Assembly: GCA_934875675.1 (NCBI GenBank)
Contig: CAKXIK010000004.1
Coordinates: 1 to 21,992 of the forward strand
Length of the DNA stretch: 21,992 nt
Direction of reading: 5' to 3'
DNA from: an uncultured bacterium
Lineage (GTDB): Bacteria > Bacillota > Clostridia > Oscillospirales > Acutalibacteraceae
The position numbers were made by a program, and so were the translations under genes. The notes under the pieces were generated by a model. That model saw only the letters and a list, made by a program, of their open reading frames with translations. It searched no databases and had not been told where the DNA came from. Each line of letters starts with the position of its first letter. Positions within the stretch are counted from its first letter, which is position 1. Of this stretch, positions 7,089 to 13,851 are shown piece by piece.

Positions 7089-8387
7089 ATGCTTTCAGCA
7101 TGGTCCGATACTGCAGATCTTCCCTCCTTTGAAGCTCTCAACCGCGATATCAAAACAGATGTGCTCATCATCGGCGGCGGAATGGCAGGAATCCTCTGTG
7201 CCTATTTTCTCCGCAACGCAGGGGTTCCATATGTTCTCGCAGAAGCAAATACCATCTGCAGCGGTATTACAAAAAATACAACGGCAAAAATTACGTCTCA
7301 GCACGGATTAATTTACGATATGCTTCTCCGCCGCTTTGGCAAAGAAAAAGCAAAAATGTATCTTGATGCAAATCAGACTGCATTGCGATATTACTGCGAA
7401 CTTGGTCAGAAAATAGACTGTAATTTTGAAAAAATGGACTCCTATGTATACTCCCTGGACGATGTAAAAAAGTTGGAATCCGAAACCGCTGCACTGGAAC
7501 AAATCGGTTTTTCTGCAGAACTGACCAACCCGGTCTGCCTACCGTTTTCCACCGCCGGCGCTATCAAATTCAAAAATCAGGCTCAGTTTCATCCGCTTAA
7601 ATTTATATCGGCAATTGCAAAGGATTTAACTATTTACGAACACACTGCCGTACAAGAACTATCTGATCACACGGCAATCACGGCACACGGAAAGATCAAG
7701 GCAGATCAGATAATTGTCACTACGCATTTTCCCTTTCTTAATAAGCATGGCAGTTATTTTTTAAAGCTCTATCAACACCGTTCCTATGTTCTTGCGCTTG
7801 AAAACGCTGCAAAAATTAACGGCATGTATGTGGATGAAAACGAAACGGGGATGTCATTCCGAAACTACCGGAATCTATTGTTAATCGGAGGCGGAGACCA
7901 CCGCACAGGAAAAAAAGGCGGCGACTGGCAGGAGCTTGAATCCTTTGCAAAGCAATATTATCCGGATGCCAACGTAAAATATCAGTGGGCAACACAAGAT
8001 TGCATCTCTCTTGACCATGTCCCTTATATTGGAGAATACTCAAGCCGTACACCTAATCTTTATGTGGCAACCGGATTTAACAAATGGGGAATGACGACTT
8101 CCATGGTATCCGCAATGATTTTATCTGATTTGGTGATGGGGAAGGCAAGCCAATATGCAGCTGTTTTTTCGCCGTCCAGAACGATTCTTCGCCCTCAACT
8201 GGCTGCAAATGCATTGGAAGCCGTTACAAATCTGATTACCCCTACCACCCCCCGCTGTCCACATCTGGGGTGTGCGCTGAAATGGAACCCTGCCGAACAC
8301 AGCTGGGACTGTCCCTGTCACGGTTCGCGTTTTTCTGAAAACGGGAATTTGATCGATAACCCCGCAACCGGCGACCTGAAAAAATAG
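7089..8387 (+). CDS. FAD-dependent oxidoreductase with C-terminal Rieske [2Fe-2S] domain
   Basis: This is a cytoplasmic two-domain redox enzyme of 432 residues. Residues about 23-370 form a DAO-type FAD domain with dinucleotide motif GGGMAG at 29-34 and the family-typical SGITKNTTAKITSQHG segment. The C-terminal Rieske domain has cluster ligands Cys390 and His392 in CPHLGC, and Cys408 and His411 in CPCHGS; Cys395 and Cys410 could form the disulfide seen in bc1-type Rieske proteins. The frame is open to an ATG at 7071, but GGTGATC (7080-7086) is well placed only for the ATG at 7089, and nothing resembling a ribosome site precedes 7071. No partner gene adjoins it. Its substrate and electron acceptor are unknown, although the architecture is common in Firmicutes. 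Confidence 0.9.
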   Translation: MLSAWSDTADLPSFEALNRDIKTDVLIIGGGMAGILCAYFLRNAGVPYVLAEANTICSGITKNTTAKITSQHGLIYDMLLRRFGKEKAKMYLDANQTALRYYCELGQKIDCNFEKMDSYVYSLDDVKKLESETAALEQIGFSAELTNPVCLPFSTAGAIKFKNQAQFHPLKFISAIAKDLTIYEHTAVQELSDHTAITAHGKIKADQIIVTTHFPFLNKHGSYFLKLYQHRSYVLALENAAKINGMYVDENETGMSFRNYRNLLLIGGGDHRTGKKGGDWQELESFAKQYYPDANVKYQWATQDCISLDHVPYIGEYSSRTPNLYVATGFNKWGMTTSMVSAMILSDLVMGKASQYAAVFSPSRTILRPQLAANALEAVTNLITPTTPRCPHLGCALKWNPAEHSWDCPCHGSRFSENGNLIDNPATGDLKK

Positions 8388-8417
8388 CAGCTCTTCTCCT
8401 TATTGTTTGCAGCAAAA

Positions 8418-8463
8418 AAAGCCCGCACTCCATGCAATAGGCATTGCATGGAGTGCGGGCTTT
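8418..8463 (-). terminator. Perfect 20-bp hairpin terminator
   Basis: Perfect 20-base arms (8418-8437 and 8444-8463; GC-rich core GCCCGCACTCC) have a 6-base loop. On the - strand the stem is followed by seven T residues, so it mainly terminates the glycosidase-like gene; the + side has only TTT before GG and may stop the oxidoreductase transcript less well. Confidence 0.9.
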
Positions 8464-8470
8464 GGTCAGC

Positions 8471-8496
8471 CGGATGCTAAATTCTGCATCCGTTTT
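8471..8496 (+). terminator. Second hairpin between convergent genes
   Basis: CGGATGC (8471-8477) and GCATCCG (8486-8492) are perfect 7-base arms with an 8-base loop, followed on the + strand by TTTTAG. It could end + strand transcripts that pass the larger hairpin. The T run is short, so the call is tentative. Confidence 0.4.
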
Positions 8497-8501
8497 AGAG
8501 A

Positions 8502-9728
8502 TTATTCTTTAAGAAGCTCTTTTAATACGATTAGCTGACCGGGTGCAAGAAAAAAGGCAATCTGATTTTGTTTTCGCATTTTCTTTCCAACAGGGTCGTC
8601 AATTGTAATAAGCTCTTCCAATTGATTTCCATAAACACTGCCAAGAAGCGTAATATTTTCTGGAATTTCAACTGAAACACAGGTTGACTTTTCAGGGGAG
8701 TTATTGCATACAATATAAAACTTTTCTCCGACATCGTTATGGAAGCTTGAGACAATCAGAGGTGTACCCTTTGAGGAGCTTATGTCGCGGATGGAATCAA
8801 ACGGTTTAAACAACGGAACACCGCCGTAAGCTTCCCCCACATGATAACATTCATCTATTGTCAGGGTGTTTATGATTTCTCCGCAGTAATTATTAAATAC
8901 ACAGTTTACCTCCCGAAGCCAACCATATTGCTCTGTTCTGTCACCAAGCTGATTGATTGGTACATTGCGCATATCTACCAAGATGTTGGAAAGCTCAATA
9001 ATAAACCACGAAACACCACTTGCACCGTGTGCAACTGAAGTAGAAAGCTGCCAAAGCATATCATCCTTGGAAGGACATCTGTAATCATAATGACCGCTTG
9101 AAAGTACTATATTAAAAAATTTTGTATGATTGCGTTTAGATGCTAGATAGTGTTGGTGCAAATTGTAAAAATAATCGTTGTATCCCGATGTTCCCTCGAG
9201 CATTTGTGCATAGCAGTCATAGGATACCAGCTTTGTATTTGTGCTTTTAATAAAGTGGTCAATATAATCCGGATAAGAATCAAACGCTAAATACGGGGCA
9301 ATCCAATCAAACCATGGCAAAATATTGAGATAAGCAGTGAGGTGCGGTGCCATTTCATGATTGATCCGGGTTGCAGAAAAGGCAAATTCAGCCTCGGAAG
9401 CATTTGGTTCATCACCTACAAAAAATCCAAACATCGCAGGATGCGAGCCAAAATCGCGGATCGCATCCGCCACACCTTTTCTATATTCCGCTTCACCTTT
9501 TTCAGCATATACCTTCCAGTCGGTACGCGGATCGCACAAAATAACCTTCATTTCGCGAAGATTGGCTTGGTCAAGCAATTCATAAACAAGTGGTTTCTGC
9601 TCCAAATCGCATGGTGCCATTGCAAGTGTAATTCCTAAATCATACCAATCCTTAACTTTTTCTGCAGGCGCTTTATTAAGACCGCCGGTATTCCAAAAAC
9701 AAATCGGATATTTTTTCATGTTTTCCAT
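8502..9728 (-). CDS. TIM-barrel glycoside hydrolase-like protein (408 aa), family unassigned
   Basis: This is probably a cytoplasmic glycosidase, as there is no signal peptide. The protein reads like a (beta/alpha)8 barrel: an N-terminal FWNTGGLN strand, KVILCDPRTDW, then FGFFVGDEP, where Glu107 after Gly-Asp fits the acid/base of clan GH-A enzymes, and later GVSWFIIEL with Glu245 as candidate nucleophile on a late strand. Residues about 300-405 look like a C-terminal beta domain (KFYIVCNNSPEKSTCVSVEI and FFLAPGQLIVLKEL). I cannot name the GH family, and clan membership is inferred from these motifs only. The start at 9728 has AGAGGG 9 bases upstream. Its upstream region holds a large inverted repeat whose half-site recurs before the AraC-type regulator gene. 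Confidence 0.72.
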   Translation of the reverse strand: MENMKKYPICFWNTGGLNKAPAEKVKDWYDLGITLAMAPCDLEQKPLVYELLDQANLREMKVILCDPRTDWKVYAEKGEAEYRKGVADAIRDFGSHPAMFGFFVGDEPNASEAEFAFSATRINHEMAPHLTAYLNILPWFDWIAPYLAFDSYPDYIDHFIKSTNTKLVSYDCYAQMLEGTSGYNDYFYNLHQHYLASKRNHTKFFNIVLSSGHYDYRCPSKDDMLWQLSTSVAHGASGVSWFIIELSNILVDMRNVPINQLGDRTEQYGWLREVNCVFNNYCGEIINTLTIDECYHVGEAYGGVPLFKPFDSIRDISSSKGTPLIVSSFHNDVGEKFYIVCNNSPEKSTCVSVEIPENITLLGSVYGNQLEELITIDDPVGKKMRKQNQIAFFLAPGQLIVLKELLKE

Positions 9729-9808
9729 TTTCTACATCCCTCTGTACCAGACAAGTTAAGCGATTCCATACAGCCGCATAAGGATAAAGGCCCGTGTGAC
9801 CGTTCCTT

Positions 9809-9866
9809 GAAAGCAGAAACGGTTTTGACATAATGTGTTGCAACGTCTCGCCACCGTTTCAGCTTC
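9809..9866 (-). promoter_or_regulatory. Long-spaced inverted repeat upstream of the glycosidase-like gene
   Basis: GAAAGCAGAAACGGT (9809-9823) faces ACCGTTTCAGCTTC (9853-9866), an imperfect inverted repeat with a 29-base spacer. The right half-site matches 13 of 14 bases with 17845-17858, upstream of the AraC-type regulator gene. This is consistent with a two-site operator for a dimeric regulator; no confident -35/-10 pair was found beside it. Confidence 0.5.
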
Positions 9867-9941
9867 AAAAAGCGTTTCCTATGTTTTTATTTTACATCTT
9901 AGATGTGGATGTGTCTTTCCTCTGCATATCTTGATGAGTTT

Positions 9942-12101
9942 TTAGCGATTGCTGTAAAAGATGTAATTGCCGGGGGCAAGCTCATGGTGCACACCGTCAA
10001 GAATCAGATGTGCTGCAACCGGAACCGAGATTTCATAGCGAATTTTTTCATCGCAATAGCTCCAGAACGAGCGAATGGTTCCGTGTCTGGTTTCCAGCTT
10101 TGCATCCAGCCACTCCAAACGGGAATCCGGCATCGGTGCAATGCAAACCTCTTCGTAACCCGGATGCTCTTCCATAACCTGAATGCCCGCCGCTTTTTCG
10201 TACACCCAGTCAAGCACTGCGCCGTAAGCATAATGGTTGAACGAGTTCATATCCGAGCTCCAGAACGAGCCGTCCTGCATAATGCCATCCCAATGTTCCC
10301 ACACGGTGGTTGCACCCTTGGTCACCGAATACAGCCACGACGGGTATTCGGTTCTCAGCAGCAAGGTATAGGCCAGTTCTGCATGACCGTAATCGCTGAG
10401 CGCATGCAGCAAGTAAGGCGTGCCGACAAAACCCGTCTGCAGCTTTGAGCCATCCTGCTTCACTTTTTCCGCCAGCTGATCCGCCGTTTTCTGCAAATCC
10501 TCTGCAAGATGAAAATGCACTGCAAGCACAAGCTCCGTCTGCGTGTGATATTCCGTAAATGTTTTACGAAATGCGGAAACGATATTCCGATACAGCTCTT
10601 CATATGCTGCAACATCCTCACCCAGCACTTTTCCCGCCTTGACTACAAGGGAAACGGAATGGGCATAAAATGCAGATGCAATCAGATCTTCTCTGGAGGA
10701 ACCCTTGTAGCTGCCGGAGGGCGCATCCAAGCCGAGCCAATCACCGTAATGCACGCCGCCTGTCCAAAGGAACTGATCTTTTGTTGTGTCGGTAATGAAT
10801 CCCACATATTTTTTCATGCAGTCAAACTGGCTGCGCAGAATTGCCTTGTTGCCATATGAAAGATAAATCTGCCACGGGCAAATGGTTGCTGCATCGCTCC
10901 AGGCAGCACCTCCGCCTTCAAGCCCCACTGCCGGAATCACATTGGGAATTGCCCCGCTCGGCAACTGATCTGCCGCCATATCCGCCAGCCACTTGGTAAA
11001 GAAGCGTTCCACATCAAACTGATAGCATGCAGCTTTCACAAACGCCTGCGCATCACCCGTCCAGCCCAAACGTTCATCCCGCTGGGGACAATCGGTGGGA
11101 ACATCCAAATAATTATCCTTTTGACCCCAGCTCACGTTTTCAAACAGGCGGTTAAGCATCCCATTGGAGCAGCTGATGGTTCCGGTGCGCTTAATATCAG
11201 AATAAACTGCCACCGCGGTAAACTGTTCCGGACTCGGATTGCCCGGAAATTGATCCAACCGAATATAGCGGAATCCAAAAAATGTTAACCACGGATGGTA
11301 TTCCTGTTTTCCATCGCGGCAGGTGTAGCAAAGCTTTGCTTTGGCTGCACGATAATTTTCAGTGTAAAAGTTACCATCTTTATCAAGCATTTCTGCATGC
11401 GAAATCTCAATGATATCTCCCGCGTTTGCATCAATCGAAAGGGAAACATATCCGGTCACTTCCTGACCGAAATCCACCACGGTTTCGCCCTTTGGTGTAC
11501 GGAAGATTTTAACCGGAGAAACACGCTCGTGCTCCCGAATCAATTCTCCCTGTTGTTCGATTAGGGTGTGGGACGGGCCGTCAAATTCGGCAGCCTTGCC
11601 AAGCGGTGCACGCGGAGCGGTTGCATCCGCTGTTTCGCCGTCGTAAATCTGACTGAATCGGATCATGCTTTCTGTAACGTCCCACTGCGCATCCGTTGCA
11701 ATGATTTCCTGTGTGGCATCGTCATACGTAACCGTCAGCTCTGCAATCATGCCTGCCGGAGTCTCACTCTTGAGCACATAGTTTTCCTTTTGAATCCATT
11801 GGGGAGGCGGATTGCGGTACCATCCTCGTCCCACCGTGACTGCAATCAAGTTTTGATTCTGCAACAGATCCGTCACATCATACCGCTGGCACTGCAGGCG
11901 CTTTTGAAAAGACGTCCAACCGGGCATCAGTACCGCATCTGTGACGCTCTTGCCATTAATCTCTGCCCGATAAACACCCATTGCGGTAATGCAGAGTTCT
12001 GCTTTACAAATCGTCTTGTTCAAAGAAAAATTCCGAGAAAATTCGGGGCAAACCTCTCCCGTTGAAGCCATCGGCTTAATCCATTTCGCATTTAACTTCA
12101 T
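9942..12101 (-). CDS. Alpha-L-rhamnosidase, GH78 family
   Basis: This is an inverting glycosidase that releases terminal alpha-L-rhamnose, of 719 residues. Without a signal peptide it should act in the cytoplasm on imported oligosaccharides. Residues about 1-120 match the Bac_rhamnosid_N beta domain (AELCITAMGVYRAEINGK); the middle is the concanavalin-like domain (VVDFGQEVTGYVSL). From about 310 comes the six-hairpin catalytic barrel with the signature DCPQRDERLGWTGD at 337-350, including the acidic residues Glu343 and Asp350. TTVWEHWDG carries Glu602, a candidate base. Compared with 850-950 residue relatives it lacks the extra N-terminal domain. The open frame extends to 12140, but AGGAGG directly before the ATG at 12101 settles the start. 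It has its own promoter (12155-12183), downstream of the merR gene. Confidence 0.94.
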   Translation of the reverse strand: MKLNAKWIKPMASTGEVCPEFSRNFSLNKTICKAELCITAMGVYRAEINGKSVTDAVLMPGWTSFQKRLQCQRYDVTDLLQNQNLIAVTVGRGWYRNPPPQWIQKENYVLKSETPAGMIAELTVTYDDATQEIIATDAQWDVTESMIRFSQIYDGETADATAPRAPLGKAAEFDGPSHTLIEQQGELIREHERVSPVKIFRTPKGETVVDFGQEVTGYVSLSIDANAGDIIEISHAEMLDKDGNFYTENYRAAKAKLCYTCRDGKQEYHPWLTFFGFRYIRLDQFPGNPSPEQFTAVAVYSDIKRTGTISCSNGMLNRLFENVSWGQKDNYLDVPTDCPQRDERLGWTGDAQAFVKAACYQFDVERFFTKWLADMAADQLPSGAIPNVIPAVGLEGGGAAWSDAATICPWQIYLSYGNKAILRSQFDCMKKYVGFITDTTKDQFLWTGGVHYGDWLGLDAPSGSYKGSSREDLIASAFYAHSVSLVVKAGKVLGEDVAAYEELYRNIVSAFRKTFTEYHTQTELVLAVHFHLAEDLQKTADQLAEKVKQDGSKLQTGFVGTPYLLHALSDYGHAELAYTLLLRTEYPSWLYSVTKGATTVWEHWDGIMQDGSFWSSDMNSFNHYAYGAVLDWVYEKAAGIQVMEEHPGYEEVCIAPMPDSRLEWLDAKLETRHGTIRSFWSYCDEKIRYEISVPVAAHLILDGVHHELAPGNYIFYSNR

Positions 12102-12127
12102 AAAAATTCCTCCTGCGTCATTGCAAT

Positions 12128-12151
12128 TTTGAGCGTCCATGACAGCTCAAA
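12128..12151 (-). promoter_or_regulatory. Inverted repeat at the rhamnosidase transcription start
   Basis: TTTGAGC (12128-12134) and GCTCAAA (12145-12151) are perfect 7-base arms with a 10-base spacer. They lie just downstream of the predicted -10 box, where transcription should begin. The repeat could be a repressor operator or a 5' leader hairpin. Confidence 0.42.
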
Positions 12152-12154
12152 TTT

Positions 12155-12183
12155 ACTATACCTGCAAGGAATGAAATTGTCAC
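12155..12183 (-). promoter_or_regulatory. Predicted sigma-A promoter of the rhamnosidase gene
   Basis: On the - strand, -35 GTGACA (12183-12178) and -10 TATAGT (12160-12155) each match the consensus at 5 of 6 positions with an ideal 17-base spacer. The predicted start is near 12148, about 47 bases before the ATG at 12101. Confidence 0.6.
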
Positions 12184-12237
12184 TGTCAAAATGATATGGC
12201 TTTTTTTGATTTTTTCAAAGCAGTTGACCTCGGATTT

Positions 12238-12702
12238 TTATTTTTTTCCGTTGCTGTCAAACAATCCGCTTTCTGCTTTCATTCTGCGAATTTCGGGTGG
12301 CAGGTCTTCCTGTTTCATCTTCTGCGGAATCTCTTCACTGCCGGCAGCCACGGCGGTGTCATAAAACCAACATTTATAAGAGACCGCATTAAGCGTTTTC
12401 TGTAGCGCCTCCATCTGTTTTTCCACCGCTGCCTTGCGCGAATAAAACAACTGTCTGCGCTGTTCTAATGTAGAATCACCCTCCATATACCAATCTATAT
12501 ATTGTTTGATTTCCTTAATGGACAATCCGCTCGTTTTCAGGCATTCGATCAGTCTCAGCCAAGCAAAATCATCCTCCTGAAACACCCGTACCCCACTTGA
12601 GCTGCGTGCCACAAACGGGAGCAGCCCCTCTTTATCATAATAACGCAGCGTGTAGGCGGAAATCCCCATCTTCTGCGCCACCTGGCCGATAGAATACTGC
12701 AT
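12238..12702 (-). CDS. MerR-family transcriptional regulator
   Basis: This is a cytoplasmic DNA-binding regulator of 154 residues. The N-terminal winged helix (residues 2-70) begins YSIGQVAQKMGISAYTLRYY, followed by DKEGLLP and the wing SSSGVRVF. A dimerising coiled coil runs over about 75-110. The C-terminal effector region has one Cys (residue 110) and no metal-binding Cys cluster, so it resembles the AdhR/BltR-type rather than metal sensors. Its ATG directly abuts the TGA of the GrpB-PPase gene (TGAATG), and GGAGGG lies inside the upstream gene's end, so the two are translationally coupled. It could control that operon or the rhamnosidase gene downstream; neither is shown by the sequence. 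Confidence 0.93.
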   Translation of the reverse strand: MQYSIGQVAQKMGISAYTLRYYDKEGLLPFVARSSSGVRVFQEDDFAWLRLIECLKTSGLSIKEIKQYIDWYMEGDSTLEQRRQLFYSRKAAVEKQMEALQKTLNAVSYKCWFYDTAVAAGSEEIPQKMKQEDLPPEIRRMKAESGLFDSNGKK

Positions 12703-13602
12703 TCACAGTCCCTCCGCAATACTTTGATTCTTCGTGGAAGTTTCAATTGTGCTTTCGTAATACTGTTCCTGAAAATGTACTGCAACGGCAATTTGCTCTC
12801 TGCTGAATATCATCCCACTGGGCGCTGCCACCAATTTGTCCTCCACATCATTTGCCCGGTGGATAATACCTATAATTTTTCCTGTAAATTCAGCCATTGG
12901 CTCATCCACACCTAATATATATACGTCCATCTCTTCCCCGTCACCGCTTACCACACCCGGAAGATATCCATAATTAATAGGATAGATTAAATCGGGATAC
13001 TGGGGGTGAGCACTCCCTGCAGGACGGTCTATTTTGATGGTCACCGTCTTTCCAAGATAGGAATCCGCCAATGCTTTTCTCAACGTGGCAACAATAAAAT
13101 CATGTTTTCCCTTTAAATACTGTTCGCGCCCATTGTCCACAGGTGCCTTGGCAGCAAGAGCTAACTTCAAGTTTTCATATTCTTTTGCCACAGAGGGCGT
13201 GTGATTGAGATAATTGCGGAAATTGATATAGTTAATCCATTCCATACTGTTTGCTTTCACAACATGGATAAAATGCGTCTGTAGATCTCCGGTGCCGTTA
13301 TAATAGCTTCCGCAGCCAAACAGAAGTTGATCCCTGATATCGCACTTTGGGCGATAATAGAATCCGTGGGACTGCAGAAGGGGTTGCCGTTTCAAAACAT
13401 CATCAAAATCATGGACTGCAACCGCAATATCAATAATCGGTTTTGCCTTGATTCGCGGAACCGAAGTACTGCCCACATGCTCAATGCCAACTGCAACCTC
13501 CCCAAGTATTTCTTTCAGCGTCATGATTGTTTGGGCAGCATTCTGTTCCCACTCTGCTTCATGCGCACACAAGCAAACCGTACCTCGCTTTAATCCGATC
13601 AT
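12703..13602 (-). CDS. GrpB (UPF0157) nucleotidyltransferase-like / inorganic pyrophosphatase-like fusion
   Basis: This is a cytoplasmic fusion protein of 299 residues. Residues about 1-175 form a GrpB/UPF0157 domain with the nucleotidyltransferase-fold motif GSTSVPRIKAKPIIDIAV (44-61), and DLQTHFIHVV and NFRNYL typical of the family. Residues about 184-285 resemble soluble inorganic pyrophosphatase: VTIKIDRPAGSAHP, then YPINYGYLPG, then GDGEEMDVYILG. The latter keeps Asp221 and Asp226 but has Glu at the middle acidic position, and NDVEDKLVAAP follows. It is shorter than full pyrophosphatases, so activity is uncertain. The frame is open to 13716, but GGAGGAGGG directly before the ATG at 13602 fixes the start. 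It is followed without a gap by merR. The substrate is unknown; coupling a nucleotidyl transfer to pyrophosphate removal is speculation. Confidence 0.86.
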   Translation of the reverse strand: MIGLKRGTVCLCAHEAEWEQNAAQTIMTLKEILGEVAVGIEHVGSTSVPRIKAKPIIDIAVAVHDFDDVLKRQPLLQSHGFYYRPKCDIRDQLLFGCGSYYNGTGDLQTHFIHVVKANSMEWINYINFRNYLNHTPSVAKEYENLKLALAAKAPVDNGREQYLKGKHDFIVATLRKALADSYLGKTVTIKIDRPAGSAHPQYPDLIYPINYGYLPGVVSGDGEEMDVYILGVDEPMAEFTGKIIGIIHRANDVEDKLVAAPSGMIFSREQIAVAVHFQEQYYESTIETSTKNQSIAEGL

Positions 13603-13764
13603 TTGAAGCCCTCCTCCAATATCATGATTTTCCTGCAGCCTTTGATTTGATTCGTCTTTATAGGAATTACTCATTTTTCTTGAAACGGCAGATAAAAATC
13701 TTCCGAACAACGGCATATATCCAAGTTTTTTGTTCCATGTTTATCCGGTTTTTAATTTAAAATT

Positions 13765-13793
13765 ATTATAACAGATAACTTTCAGCCTATCAA
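13765..13793 (-). promoter_or_regulatory. Predicted sigma-A promoter of the GrpB-PPase/merR operon
   Basis: On the - strand, -35 TTGATA (13793-13788) and a perfect -10 TATAAT (13770-13765) are spaced by 17 bases. The start near 13758 gives a leader of roughly 155 bases before the ATG at 13602. Confidence 0.7.
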
Positions 13794-13804
13794 TCTGCAA
13801 ACAA

Positions 13805-13834
13805 AAAAGCCCAGCTTTCGCTGGACTTTTTGGG
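13805..13834 (-). terminator. Terminator of the DegT aminotransferase gene
   Basis: The stem AAAAGCCCAGC/GCTGGACTTTT (13805-13815 and 13820-13830) has one G-U pair and a TTTC loop. On the - strand it ends in TTTTTTG, about 22 bases downstream of the aminotransferase stop codon. Confidence 0.85.
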
Positions 13835-13851
13835 TCAACCAAATCGACTGA

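Noticed and set aside
9873..9886. Catabolite-response (cre)-like sequence around AGGAAACGCTTTTT upstream of the glycosidase-like gene
   Set aside because: Only about 10 of 14 consensus positions match and the terminal bases are wrong; too weak to call.
9894..9906. ACATCTTAGATGT palindrome as a terminator for the rhamnosidase gene
   Set aside because: The central loop would be one base, so it cannot form a stable hairpin as written, and no strong T run follows; at most a weak protein-binding site.
9903..10448. 181-codon + strand open frame opposite the rhamnosidase gene
   Set aside because: Shadow of the GH78 C-terminal region; no ribosome site or recognisable domain.
12102..12140. 13-residue extension of the rhamnosidase frame
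   Set aside because: AGGAGG lies inside it and is correctly spaced for the ATG at 12101.
13603..13716. N-terminal extension of the GrpB-PPase frame (38 residues)
   Set aside because: The strong GGAGGAGGG site immediately precedes the ATG at 13602, the extension has no ribosome site, and the GrpB fold begins after 13602.
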